From: Culex pipiens pallens
Taxonomy: Eukaryota; Arthropoda; Insecta; Diptera; Culicidae
Direction: 5' to 3'
NCBI RefSeq assembly: GCF_016801865.2
Contig: NC_068937.1
Coordinates: 118,951,225-119,015,224 of the forward strand
Length of the DNA: 64,000 nucleotides
Below the pieces are notes generated by a model, which saw only the letters and a list, made by a program, of their open reading frames with translations, made no database searches and had not been told where the DNA came from. This document shows positions 23,943 to 36,039 of this stretch, one piece after another. How positions within the stretch are numbered: the first letter of the stretch is position 1; every line of letters starts with the position of its first letter. The position numbers and the translations under genes are program-made.

Positions 23943-24540
23943 TGTTTAACTTGTGGTAGGACACAGAGCTTTATTTGCTCTCCCTCTGCATTGACTATTT
24001 CTTATTCCTTTATTCTGTTCTTCTTTTGCTCTCCCTATCATCTGTCTTTTTTGTGTCCTTGTGAGGGGATCATCGATCCATCCGCATTGACATACTATTT
24101 TTTTCATTTTTCTTCTTATATTTCTTTACATTTTTCATTGCTTTTTTCACAATACCAGTCTTTGTGAGGGGATACTGAGCTCGATTTGCTCTCCATCCGC
24201 ATTGACATTTTCTCAACTATGATTTTCCTTTTTTTCAGTAGTTAGAATCAAAGCCGGGGATTGGGGAGGGAGCATCAAGGTAGTGGACAGTATGCTGTAA
24301 TGGCGGAGACTGGATGTGGATAGTGGAAGACCAGAACTACGTCACAAGAGGGAAATAGTTTAGCAACTGTACAATTCTTAAGGATTGTCTAATTATTACG
24401 TCTATTGACCTCTGTCAGTGTCCAGCTGTCTGCCGCGCCCTTTTAGGCCCCCAACAGGGTGCGAGCCCTGTTTTTCAGCTTTGTCAGACTTTTTTCAGAG
24501 TTATTGGAGTTTACTGTCGGAAGGAGGACACCGTGAGTGA
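23943..24540. repeat. Unassigned block with a three-fold degenerate tandem motif
   Basis: A phrase with 'gcattgaca/t' preceded by CTCCC/ATCC recurs near 23977, 24081 and 24193, about 105-112 bp apart, and two of the repeats carry 'gtgaggggat'. Downstream, 24240-24540 is GC-richer and non-coding. It could be part of a retroelement leader or terminal repeat, but no paired copy is present, so the identity is open. Confidence 0.4.
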
Positions 24541-24689
24541 TTTTGCTTGTTCGCGTCCAACCATCCCCTTTTGCCCCTTCATACGGCAGTAATTTGAAGA
24601 TGCTCCCTTTAAGTCTGAGCCACTGTAATTCTAGTCAACCGCTACATAGGTCATCCATGTGGCCCTGTTGGTTAACACATCAAATCATC

Positions 24690-24965
24690 AAAACAAATCA
24701 AGTCTCCACACAATTTTGGGGGCTGGTTATATAAATTGGGTATATAGATGTTTGAAATTCTGTATCATGAGAAGGGCTTTTCTGGTCGATTTGGTAACTT
24801 CGTCAAAATTGTAGCTCTTTTAAGAACTTTTCTGAAAAAATAGGTAAACGGAAAAAAAACTCCGATCTTTTTTTTTAAATTTTTATTGCTTAAACATGAA
24901 CTCCCAAAATACGGATTTTTCATTTTCAATTTTTTTTATATGTTCAGGGTACTTAAAAGGCATCC
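24690..24965 (+). repeat. Diverged partial copy of the long foldback family
   Basis: Aligns with the left arm of 45980-47908. Shared order: 'caagtctcca'+'caattttgg', 'gatttggt' followed by 'aattgtagc', 'aaaaataggta' followed by 'cggaaaaaaaa', 'cccaaaatacg', and 'tatgtt'+'aggg'. No inverted partner arm is present. Confidence 0.55.
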
Positions 24966-25126
24966 AGATGGTGTAGAAGTGTATGAATTTAAAAAAAAAA
25001 ATCACTTAACGTAAGAGTCATTCGGGTCCGACGCAACAATTTAACATACAAGTTTTCATATTGACCTTTGCACAGTGTTTGGAGCATTGGTGTCTTCGGA
25101 AGAGTTGTTGCAAATGGTTGAAAATT

Positions 25127-25526
25127 AGGGTGGTTCACGATTAGGATGATTTTAAAAATCTTATCTTTCAGGAACATTTTTGGGACTGTTTTTTCGCTTC
25201 TAGAAAGTTGTTAGACTTGCCAATTCAAGCAACTTCGGTTAATACAACAACATTTTATCCTGCAATCTACACATTCTACGACCAAATTTAGAGAAAACAT
25301 CAGAGCAAACCATAAAAAATCAGAATTTTCAACGTAGCAATTCAGGGTTATGTTTTAGAGAAAAGCGATGTTAAGGCACTTTTAGAGCTCTCTAAAACAA
25401 AGATTTAAAAAAATGAAATATCTGAAAAAGCGCAAGCCGAATTTTAATTTTTAGAAAAAAATCTCAGGGTGATATCTTCATTTTAAAATGTTTAAATTAC
25501 AATGGAAAAGTGTTTGGGACCACCCT
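25127..25526 (+). mobile_element. Possible MITE with AGGGTGGT ends
   Basis: Starts AGGGTGGTTC and ends GGACCACCCT, giving an inverted terminus of about 8-10 bp around a 400-bp non-coding interior. Related AGGGTGGTCC motifs occur at about 59024-59056. No clear target duplication. Confidence 0.4.
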
Positions 25527-25539
25527 GACGAAGTTATAA

Positions 25540-28017
25540 ATTGTCCAACTATTTGTAATTTCAAGTATTTTCTTCCCTTAATCAGATTTTGCCCTCAGAA
25601 TTGAGCCAAAGTGTTAAAATATCATTTTTTGCGCAAATTTTCGGTTTCTGTATAACATTATTATTTAAACCATGGTCTATATATAAGTTAGTAAAAAGTA
25701 TGGAGAAAAAGCTTCAGTTTGGAAGAGGGGTTAAAATGACAAACTAGACAACAGCATTTCTATATTTTATCAAGATACAGGCACAAAGAGTTTATACAAA
25801 ATAACTGTGCAATCTAGTTTATTCTAGTAAGATCATTTTAAAAAAAAAAAACCTGTGATTTGAACCCAGATTTCAAATCCAAATATTGAATATCACTGTC
25901 CTTTTGAAAGAGTCGTCCTCTCTAAAGTTCTAACACTAATTTCCTCGAATGTCTCTCTCAGTTTCTTCTATGTCAAGCACGATTACCGTTTTGTAAACAG
26001 TAATCTTGTTAAACACGATAGTTACAACCTCTGATCTCTGGCAAAAGAAACACACGGCATAAAGTCTTGAACATTTGATTTTCATTCAATTAGCTTCACC
26101 TTCACCATGCAACCTACCAGAACTAAACTTAAATTATACCTTCCCTTCAACTTGTTTGTGTGTATGTAGCACACATACACCCATACTCAGTCAGGGGCGT
26201 ATCCAGTTTGCTGCCACACACCATACACAAACTATACGCCATAATGCGATAATGATTCGATTACGTAAACTTGCCGCACCTGCTGGCCGCGTGGGAGGAG
26301 GAGGGTTTAGGACTCCAGTGCCCTAACGTATGACGAAGGTTACCCGGTGGACTGAGCCTGCCCCTTTTAAGGAGGAACTACTAGCAGCAAGCATATTCAT
26401 TTTACCGTAAACTACTTTCACCCTTATATACGGTTTAAATTGAGTGTGTAGCAACCCTTTCTAAGGGCGGGTTCTTTCCCCAAAAAAGGGTTAAAGCCTG
26501 ATGAGTCGACACACTTGCACTAACTTATGATTATTTATACCGGAAAGGATTGTTGCCTTATTTTTTGAGAAAACAAAAACATCAAAACAACTCCTGATAC
26601 TCAGAATATCCATTTTGAATATTCACAACCTCTAAGCGATTACCAATCGGATGTTTTCCCTTACTGCCAAAAGAACCTCCCAGACTTCCTAGAATCGTAC
26701 CTGAGCTGTGGGCGTCATAAAATCGACCCATCAGGTCAGGAAAGAGGTTGGAAAATTGCAGTGCGCCACACAAACATCCACACTCAGGTCATCGTTTCTA
26801 ATGGTCGTTGAAATCATTGGCGGCAAACAATCGCAATCGCAATTGATCAATAGCCATGCAAATGGACACGTGGAGGGAGAGCACACATACAAACACAAAC
26901 AATCGTTCTCAACGACTTGGCTGATGACTGATTGTGGGTGGCTGATAAGTGGTCGGGATGTTGTGCTTTTCGCTTTTTTTCTCACTGGGTTGAGGTGCCA
27001 TATTGCGCCGGGGTCAGATTAGTTTCCCACTGCAAGGGGGGTGTTGGGAGGTCGAGGAAGGTCGAACAGTTATCGCGCGGTTATCGTTTTGTTTGTACGG
27101 AGTTTAAATGCAATTTTCTAGGAATCACGATAATTGCTTGCCGAGAAATTTTCCTGGTGGAAAATTGCTCGGAAGTGGAAAATAAATCATTGGCAAGTGA
27201 AGCCTTACTAAATAATTGCATTTGTATTAAAACTTTGCAAAGTGTATTGTTTTGAGTTCGATATTTCTGCATTATTGATGAAAATAACGGCTTCGAACAC
27301 TATTTATAATTTTTTTATTAAAACCAACTTTTTCGATCGATAAAAAATACAGATAATACGAATCAATTTGTTTTTATGATTTGAAATTAGTTTTTTTTTT
27401 TCAATTTAAATGAAACTCTGTCCATTCATTTCGTTTTGTAAAATAATAACCTATCTGGCAGAATAGATTCATCCATACAATTTTAGGTGCATTTCATATT
27501 TAATGCTAATATAATCAAATCGATTTTTTTTCAATTCAAAGATGTTGGCTGTATCCAGGAATTTAAAGGAAGATATTACGCTCTAATGACTTTTCATCCA
27601 AATTTTTCTGAACGTTTTACAAATTTAAGTACCCAGTTTTTATTTAACAAAAATGTCAGCTCTGAAATATAGCGTATAGTTTAAATCAATGTTCAGACGT
27701 GAAACGTCTTTAAATATGTTGTTCCTTTTGCCCATAAGCAATTCATTTTTTTCTCTACCTTTCGAAACACACTTTTGGTTCGACGATATCTTGAAATAAA
27801 TTCAACATAAAAAATTGGTTCTATAGTTTTTATTTGTGTTTCTGAGAAAATAAAAAACCGTGGCTCGTAAGTACAATTTTATTCCCCCCACCCCTCCCGG
27901 CATTGGTCAGAGTCGAGGGACAAAAACTTTAAAATATATTTGCAACGGCCTAAGGAAATATAAATAAACTTTCGCGTGATAATTTTTTTTTCTCAACGCT
28001 TATTTGCTCATTTCTCG
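25540..28017. other. Intronic stretch, no gene seen
   Basis: No exon-like segment recognised. The parts around 26260-26350 and 26990-27070 are less AT-rich. Short frames here overlap on both strands, with no domain evidence. Confidence 0.5.
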
Positions 28018-28092
28018 ATTAAATTTTCAAAAGGCCCTATCTGCATAGGAATCCCATGAGGGATAGGTTGTTTTGAAAATTTAATCTAGATT
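28018..28092. repeat. Short hairpin repeat with ATTAAATTTTC arms
   Basis: ATTAAATTTTCAAAA on the left is mirrored by TTTTGAAAATTTAAT on the right, ending in CTAGAT. It resembles the hairpin at 41506-41590, which carries the same arms and 'taatctagat' end. Confidence 0.6.
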
Positions 28093-29681
28093 TCAGAGAA
28101 ATAAAGTTTTTTTTAAATCATGGAATATCGCAAGCCATTTTTCGCGAAAAAAATTTGCTCCAACTTGATCTTTTCATATGACATTAAAAATCGTGCATCA
28201 AAAATATTAAAAAAAAGTTTTTCGTTTCGATTTTGAAATATGAGGTTATTTTTTTAAATTTATTCTTGTGAAGGTCAAATGTATGAAGACAACACTGAAG
28301 CTCTATGCAAGCCCTCGTAGAAGCAAAGTAATATTACGGTTGTGGAAATTTGCTTTTGTTTTCAAAGGTGAAAATGAAAAATGTTTGATTTGCAAAATGT
28401 TTAAATTTGCCAGATTTTTTTTATATTGCAAAACATTCACAGACAAACTTTATCATCAAATGTCTATCGTTTTCCACAACGTAATGCTCTCGGCGAAACC
28501 TTTCATCCAGCTTCACCTTGGATTTTCTCAGATCATCAACCAAAATACCCCTGGTTTGTAAGCCATAACCAGATTAAGCGATTGTGCTCCCGCCATTCCA
28601 GCGGAATAGCCGAAACCTGGGAATGGCCAAATTCAGTCATTAATTGGTTTCGTCTGGAGTGGAAAATGAGACCTCGATGCGGATGAAAAGGGCAAAATTT
28701 TCGCATCAGGGCAGGGAAGAGGGCGTTAATTTATTACTTTCAGAGGGGCAATCCGATAAGCGGACTCCTGGGCCATTACCGAGCGGCTTCTTGGAATTTC
28801 TGTAAGGAAATTAGATTTAATGGAGCGTTTCAGCGTGGCGGTAAAGCACAATGCTTGCGCGAAAGGATTTTCAATTGAGGTGTCCTTTCAATTGGTGGAA
28901 AGTCGTAAAGTTTCAATTGGGAGTTATGTGAAATAGATCCCTTCAAGTTTATCGGATTGCAATGTGATGTGACAACTTAATATAAATTTACGGTTTGTTA
29001 ACCTTTTGCCCAAACATCAGTAACACCCAGTTCGGTCCCTAATTTGCATATTTTTACCTGAAAAGTTCAACCATAATCGGCCCACATGTATTCCAATGTA
29101 GTAACACCAAATATTTCCATATCGTGTGAAACTTGCTCAAATCCCTTTTTTTTCCCTCGAACTCCAGGTACAGGGAAATATGCAAAACAGCAATCCTTAA
29201 GGTGGCCCTGGCGCCTTGAAACTGAACTGAATCGTTACGAACCAAACAACAGCAATTTTGTCTTCATTCGCCTGTCGAGATTTGATGTGAACAAGGTCTT
29301 ACGTTGGTCGCTGAGGCTATGGAAAATTGATTTCACACTTTAATAATCTTGAACAGGCTCCGGCTGTGGGGACTCTTTTATATATCATTCAGGGTGGCAA
29401 AAACCACAACACTTGCGAAGAAAATTGAACCTAACCTCAAATGTGTGGTTTTGTGACTACGTCTGAGGATGGCAGAACCGGAAATTAAAGTTGGTTGGCA
29501 TGGTTGGTTTTTAATAGAGAAGGAAAATATTCTGAGGTGAACTTTTAAAATGCTAGAAAAATGAAAAACTGTCAAAACTTTTCAAATTTATCTGTAAACA
29601 TAATGAGAATGTTCATTATAAAGAGAAAGTAATGCTGAATTCCAAACCTTTCTAGCGACATCTCTTCTAAAAGAGGTTATC
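28093..29681. other. Intronic stretch, no gene seen
   Basis: No supported exon or defined repeat. The overlapping short frames at 28268-28686 show no recognisable domain. Confidence 0.5.
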
Positions 29682-29687
29682 TCCCGA

Positions 29688-30102
29688 GCAGCGATGGAAT
29701 AATCATCATCAAAAGAAAATCTTTGGACGTTCATCAAAAGAAAAAATCCGAAGGGAGCATGGCTCTCCTCTCTCGCGCACGAAAGATCGGTTAAAAGAAT
29801 CCAAAAAAATCATCATCTTGATTATTCGGCGGAACATCTTTTTCACTACTGCACTTGCAAGTAACGTCACACGTCGAAAAAAGACCTGTCACATTTTTTA
29901 GATGGGCAATGTGTGTAAACAAAGTGAAATAAATATAATTAAGTGGTGCTGACAAGGAAATTCACAAAAAATCATCAGCAGATTGATTTTCTTGGAGAAT
30001 TTCGGGAGCGATTTTCTTTTGCGTGATTTGCCTCCTCTCTCTTTCGCGGGTGAAGTAAGTTCGCAAGCGAAAATGATTTTTTTGCGATTATTCCATCCCT
30101 GC
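29688..30102 (+). mobile_element. 415-bp MITE with GCAGCGATGGAATAATC ends
   Basis: The left end GCAGCGATGGAATAATC and the right end (complement GCAGGGATGGAATAATC) differ at one position. TCCCGA flanks at 29682-29687 and 30103-30108, which reads as a 6-bp duplication; a 4-bp CCCG reading with a longer inverted repeat is equally possible. The interior is non-coding with CTCTC-rich tracts. Confidence 0.75.
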
Positions 30103-30108
30103 TCCCGA

Positions 30109-32821
30109 GTTGCTCTCACCTGAGTGAAAAGGTAGTTTTGATTGCCACAGATGAGGCTGGCACGTGCAAAAGTTTCCTCCACATTAGGAGCAGGATCACG
30201 TACCAATCAGTAGTAGCTAGTCCCCTAGTGGGGAGGAAAAAGAACCAGAAGATGTTCTTAGGACGAGATTAGAAAAGTGAAACTTTTTTTTTGCTTCAAG
30301 GCTCACGTACGCGTTGGTTCATTTCTGCGTAAATTCCCTCGCTGATTTGCGCAACGGGGAGGTTCAAAATAATCCGCTATTCACATAAACGATGGTAAAC
30401 CTACCTGGAAATACATGTGAAAATGTGCAGATGCACGGAAAAATCGATAAGAACCAAACCGAAAGTTCACATTGAGCAGAAATTGAGATTTCCTACCCTT
30501 CGCTTATAATTTTTTTGATTGATCTTTGATCAAATTATTAAAATCTAAATGTAATTATTTTGTAACGATTCTACTATTTAAAGAAGTTTGTTTATGGGAA
30601 TCGAATAAAAATTAAGAAGCGCACAATTGCTACTATCACTATCATGACAAAGTTTCAAGGTGGTGGTTTCCAAGTTTTACCCCCTTGACTCTACCAAAGA
30701 ACAAATTAGTTTTCTGGCAGAAACGAATGGTGCTTTCATTGCGGTTGCAAAACTTTTCCTTTTCAGCGTGACTTGGCGAACAATTTATATATTAGAAGTC
30801 TCCCTGCTGCAATAAATTTTAAACCTATTCGATGGCACCGAACGAAGCCACTTTAACAGCACAATCAACCCAATTTTTCTTTTATGAAGTGATAATCCTG
30901 AGTTTTGAGGAAGCAACAAAAAACAAGTTCATTACATCAAATTTCCTCTTTCTTGTCGGTACAGTCTTAAAAAAATATCATCACGTTCACTTTATTGACA
31001 TTTTACCCGGGCCCAGACCGAACACTTAATATCCCGGCCCGCAAACACCCAGACAAACCTTTAATGAGATTGTTAACTTTTACGAGCGGTGAAGAAAAGT
31101 GGCTGCTACTGCCTGTGGCCAGAAAATGCCATCCTGCTGTCCCGTTAAATCGCGGACAGTAACAGGGAAGACTGTTTGTCTTATCGTTGAAATAAGACGC
31201 GAGACAGTTTGTTGATGACTGCTTGAAGTCAAGGTGGTGGTCGACCGGAGTTAAACGGAAAGACTTATTTTTTCTGCGATTCGGTTTGAATAAGACTCAA
31301 CCAAGAGATATCTCGGGTTAGCTTTCTAAAGGACGCAAAGCAATCGTGACCTCCAACACTTCTTTTGTATTTTTTCTAGAAAAGGGTTAAACCCTTTACC
31401 GCTAATTTTTAACGATTTTTTTTTATTTTCAGGAGGTCACTTTGAGCAACTTCTGTTCTACAAAGACTTTACTTCTCTTGTTTATTTTGTTTAGTTTATT
31501 TTTGATTTGGTAGTATTTGGCCTATTCTACCACCTCCGATCATTACATTTTGCCGTTCTATATTTTTCATGTTTTTACAGTCACTTTTTTTAATTTTTGC
31601 TTGTTTTTCACATTTTTCGCTCTAGAAAGGCACCATTATTATTTAAATTGTAAAAAAAAGCGTAGAGGCATAGTCTGGGAAACTACAAAAATTACTGCAT
31701 ACTTATTTCTACTTAAAATATAGGAAATGTAAGTAAAAACCACAGCAAAAGTTGCCTCTAAAAAAATACATTTATAAAACCATTGGCAAAGTCACATAAA
31801 ATAAGTCAAACTTCCAACCCTAAAATGTTCTTAAATTTTAAGAGTTCTTCTTTCCAATGCTTTTTAAAGATCAAAAATTGGTTGTAAATTGAAGAAGACA
31901 CAAAGTTTCATCCAAAAACATAAATTAAATTTCCGAGAAATTTGCCCATTCTTGGGAGAATGGCTCAGCATTGTCAAAAAAAGAACGTTTCATTTTTATA
32001 ACAAGCTGAAATCTAATCGTGGCGCCAAAACCCCCCAACAACTCGTGCCATAATGGCGGCCATGTTTTAATTATAACACCTCGCCACACCATCTCAGCCA
32101 TAAAATTTTACGCTCACCTCACGCTCTCGCCTGTGTGCTTTGCCGTCAAATTAATATACTTTGAGGATTAAATTTCTAGCATGGTGTCTTCACCTGTTTT
32201 TTCTTCTTCGTCTACTTCTGCTGATGAAGCTGAATTATTTTCGGGGACAGTGACGAACTGGCAGAAGATCGCTTTCAATTGGATCAACTCAAAAAGTCTG
32301 AGAAATTTTAAGGTAAAACTTCTGATTGTTTAGAAAAAAGTTTGTTTTGAAGGAAAAAAAGTAAAAAAAGGACACAAATTTGTTGAATTTTCATTTTTTT
32401 TTTAATATGTTTGTTACAAATCAAAGTTACAACCTTTTGAAAACCTTCCAAAACCGTCCTGCTACTCGACCCTGATGAAGACCCTGAAATGTCACGGTGA
32501 TGACGAGGTCCGTTTTATCAATTACCCTGCCGCCGTGGTATGGTGATGGTTTTTTGGCGGAAGGAAAATACCAACCATTCACTTTCATCACCGATGACGC
32601 GCACATCGTGGAATGGAGGAAAAGTAATTTCACGCGAGTTTGGCAACACGGAATGTAAGACGACGTAAGGTCAACGCGTGCTGCTAATGGTTAGAAACAA
32701 GATTATCTTGCGTTGATTAATGTTCGTGGATTTTGGGTGAACATTATGCAAAATTGATTAAAAAGTAGCTCACAGGATTGATAACAAAACAAAGAGGTTC
32801 TATGATTTTCAAAATTCCAAT
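30109..32821. other. Intronic stretch, no gene seen
   Basis: AT-rich, with several pyrimidine runs but no AG|GT pairs enclosing a plausible Calx exon. Confidence 0.5.
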
Positions 32822-32823
32822 TA

Positions 32824-33063
32824 GGGGAACTATACCCTTTCTCAGCCTCTTTCTATTATCGGCCTATCAGCACTTTGAGCATGAATTACAGCTTTTATAA
32901 AGTGTTTTTGACTGTTCCAAAGTAATAAATAGCTCAAACAAAAGTGAGCAAGCAACTCTCCATTGTTGATACATCTGAAAATGTTGATTTAATAGCGGAA
33001 AACGGCAAAAGTGATGAGAATTGGTCGAACGGCTTAGAGTGATTAAAATGGGCATATTTCCCC
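32824..33063 (+). mobile_element. 240-bp TA-flanked MITE
   Basis: Left GGGGAACTATACCC and right (complement GGGGAAATATGCCC) match at 12 of 14 positions, with TA at 32822-32823 and 33064-33065. TA duplication and short size fit a Tc1/mariner-mobilised MITE. Confidence 0.7.
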
Positions 33064-33065
33064 TA

Positions 33066-33929
33066 GGTCAGCACTTTTTGCGCTGACACCACTCTCACTT
33101 ATATATTTCATAATATTCGCAGTGATGTCTACATACTCACTCACTGGTTCGAAACCAAGCCATTCGATGTCATGCCCTGAAAACATTTCAAAACTGCCAG
33201 AAGGTAGTCAATGGCACCGAGGTCATCAACTGTGGGAAGGTTGCCAAATCTCGTAGAAAATAAAGACTAAACTCTGCAAAATCATTTTAAGTGGGATTAT
33301 CGTTGAAAAGACCGAGTGTGATTTGATTTACACCCTTTTCAAACCATAAGTAAGCCATGATTTCACAGCAGACGCGTTTTACAAGTGGTTGACTCTTTCT
33401 TTTTCATGAACCAATCCGAACCATGTGACCTGTCAGGCATCCTTTTTTACGTTGCTGGCTCCTTTAACTGCTCGCACACACACACAATCTCGCACACATC
33501 GCAACCCAGAGATATGACATACACCCGATGGGGAAAAACTACAAGAAGAATCAGCAAAGACGTTGACATCACAACAAACAAGCCACCTTTTGTACCCAAC
33601 TACACTGCACATTAGTATGTACCACCGGTCATGGTACAGTTGTTGTTTTTTTTTTTGTTTCAATGTTGTAAGCGCGAGGTGAGGAGGTTGTAAAATTAGA
33701 TGCAAACAGTTTTATTTTCTCGCAACTGGGAGATTTTGCATGACTTTTTTGTGTACTTTTTTTTGTTCTTCTCTTTGTTTGCATTTCCTCTGGTTGCTTA
33801 CGAGACAAATAAATGAGAGCGATGGTTGAAATTACGGCAACAACGACGTGCAGAAAAGTGAAATTAATTTCTCGGACTTTGGCAAATTGGAAACCACTGG
33901 GGATACTTGAGGTGCTACTTTTTCACGTG
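33066..33929. other. Intronic stretch, no gene seen
   Basis: Short simple tracts (CACA near 33475, poly-T near 33645). No gene or defined repeat. Confidence 0.5.
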
Positions 33930-34037
33930 CATTGCACAGTGGGCAAAAACGGATGAAAAAACGTATGTTTTTTTACGTATAAAATCGTGAGGAATCAATT
34001 TGTGACATTTTCATTGGCGGCAAATGACAGCAAGAGC

Positions 34038-34720
34038 CCGTTTTGCCCCAGTTACCCCATTTCATATGTTTTTTAGTCAATATCTTTAATTGCCGTTGTT
34101 TTTACACTTTGAAAGTATACTATTTTATGTAAAAAATCACGAGAAATCGTTTGGTGACACTCTCATTGATGGCAAATGACGGCAAGGGCCCATTTTGCCC
34201 CATTTAACCCTTATTTATGTGTTTTCATCAATATCTTGAAATGACATAATTTCCTACAGTTTAAACGTTTATTAATTTATGTAGAAAATCACGAGAAATC
34301 GATTGATGGCTTCTCATAAACGAAAAATGACGGCAAAGGCCCGTTTTGCCCCATCTACCCCATTTTATGTATTTTCTTTAATATCTTGATTTGCCGTGGT
34401 TTCCCAAAGTTAAAAAAAAGTTATTTTATACAGATAATCACGTAGAATCTATTGGTGGCATTCTGATAAACGGCAAACGACGAGAAGGGCTTATTTTACC
34501 CCATTTACCCCTTATTTATGCGTTTTCTTTAGTATATTGAATTGCCGTGGTTTCCCAAACTTTAAATAAATGTTATTTGATGCAGAAAATCACGAGGAAT
34601 CGATTGAGAACACTCTAATTTGCGGCAAATGGTGACAAGGTCCCATTTTGCCCCATGTACTCCCTCTTGAGATGTTTTTTCGTGAATATCTTGAACGTAC
34701 TGTGCATTGTACAATAACAT
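34038..34720 (+). repeat. Tandem array of about 151-bp units, left block
   Basis: The marker CCC(A/G)TTTTGCCCC starts at 34038, 34189, 34340, 34490 (variant) and 34641, giving steps of 151, 151, 150 and 151 bp. Each unit also carries 'aatatctt', a 'ttgccgtggttt'-like motif, 'aaatcacgagaaatcg' and 'ggcaaatgacggcaagg' variants. Confidence 0.88.
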
Positions 34721-34759
34721 TCTTGTAAACTTTATAGGAAAACACGTCACGTTTAATAT

Positions 34760-35660
34760 ATTGACTAAAAACACATGAAATGGGGCAAAATAGGCCCTTG
34801 TCGCCATTTACGTTACTTAGCTAGAGTTGTTCCCAATTCCCAATCGATCCCACGCGATTTTTTGTATAAAATAACTTTTTTATAACTTTGGGAAACCACG
34901 GCATTTCAAGATATTAAAGAAAACACATAAAATGGGGTAGATGGGGCAAAACGGGCCTTTGCCATCGTTTCCCGTTTATGAGAACACCACCAATCGTTTC
35001 CTCATGATTTCCTTCATAAAATAATATACGTTCAAACTATAAGAAATAATGTAATTTCAAGATATTTATGAAAACCACATTAAAAAGGGGGGGGGGGGAA
35101 ATGGGCCCTTGCCGTCATTTGCCATCAATGAGAGTGTCACCAATCGATTTCTCGTATTTTTTACATAAAATAGTATACTTTCAAAGTGATAAAACAACGG
35201 CAATTAAAGATATTGACAAAAAACACATTAAATGGGGTAACTGGGGCAAAATGGGCCCTTCCTGTCATTTGCCGCCAATGAAAATGTCACAAATCGATTC
35301 CTCGCGATTTTCTACGTAAAAAAAACATACTTTAAAACTGTAGGAAACTACAGAAATTCAAGATATTAAAGAAAAACATATACAAAGGGGGTAAATGGGG
35401 CAAAATGGGCCTTTGCCGTCATTTGCCCCCAATGTCACCAATCGATTTCTCGTGATTTTTTACATAAAATAAGATACTTTAGAAGTGCGGCAAACTACGG
35501 CAGTTGAAGATATTCGAGAAAAACACCCTAAAAAAGGCTAAATGGGGTGAAATGGACCACTTCCCGTCATATGCCGCTAATGAGAGTACCACCAATCGAT
35601 TCCTCGTAATTTTTTACATTTAAAATGATACTTATGAAAGGCAGAAACTGACGGCATCAT
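34760..35660 (-). repeat. Tandem array of about 151-bp units, right (inverted) block
   Basis: The complement marker GGGGCAAAA(T/C)GGGCC ends near 34797, 34957, 35108, 35258, 35411 and 35559, with steps of 160, 151, 150, 153 and 148 bp. It is the same unit as the left block in opposite orientation. One unit carries a 12-G homopolymer at 35087-35098. Confidence 0.86.
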
Positions 35661-35783
35661 AAGATCCGTTTTTTCACCCGTTTTTGCCCACTGTGCATTG
35701 CTTTGTTTTGTCTTCACTTGTTTCTTCAATGACATATATCATTAAACACTTAGTTGTTTAGAATAGTGTATTAAAATTCTATG

Positions 35784-35913
35784 GGTGCTGAAAAGTTGAA
35801 CTTTTCAACCCTTGTATCGAAAAGTCACATTAACGAGGTAAAACTCGTTGGATAAATGTACGACTCGTGCTGAAAAATTATGCTTTTTGCAACTTGTTGC
35901 ATAAACTACTATT
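35784..35913 (+). repeat. GTGCTGAAAAGTT palindromic repeat family, copy C (short)
   Basis: Keeps GTGCTGAAAAGTTGAACTTT and the right-end segment with 'gcaacttgttgcataaacta', but lacks the left third and part of the middle seen in copies A and B. Confidence 0.65.
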
Positions 35914-36039
35914 TTCTGACACTTTAAAGTGATGAAATGGTTTATCGATGGATTAAATGTAAAACATGCACCCTTTTAACGCGAGCTTAAGTTAAAAAGT
36001 TAAAAACTTGTCAAAAAATACCAAATTTTTTTTTACAAA

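Larger units (their letters stand above)
33935..35695 (+). mobile_element. 1.76-kb palindromic element with CACAGTG ends and 5-bp target duplication
   Basis: The left terminus CACAGTGGGCAAAAACGGAT and the right terminus (complement CACAGTGGGCAAAAACGGGT) match at 28 of 29 bases. The 5-bp CATTG flanks exactly at 33930-33934 and 35696-35700. The terminal heptamer plus a 5-bp duplication is the pattern known for Transib/RAG-type transposons. The interior encodes nothing: it consists of about 5 units in one orientation followed by about 6 inverted units, each near 151 bp. Assignment to Transib is inference; no transposase is present to confirm it. Confidence 0.8.

Noticed and set aside
24225..24245. 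TTTTTTTCAG|TAGTTA as another ratchet site
   Set aside because: There is no GT directly after the acceptor, so it fails the fused-site requirement.
31420..31440. TTTTATTTTCAG|GAGGTC as another ratchet site
   Set aside because: A good acceptor, but the bases after AG (GAGGTC) do not form a 5' splice site.
35087..35098. 12-G homopolymer as a possible G-quadruplex
   Set aside because: A single G run within one array unit, not conserved in neighbouring units; more likely slippage or a sequencing artefact.
34038..35660. Regularly spaced repeats resembling a CRISPR-like array
   Set aside because: The whole unit of about 151 bp is repeated, not a short repeat with unique spacers. The array inverts in the middle, lies in a eukaryotic transposon, and has no cas genes.
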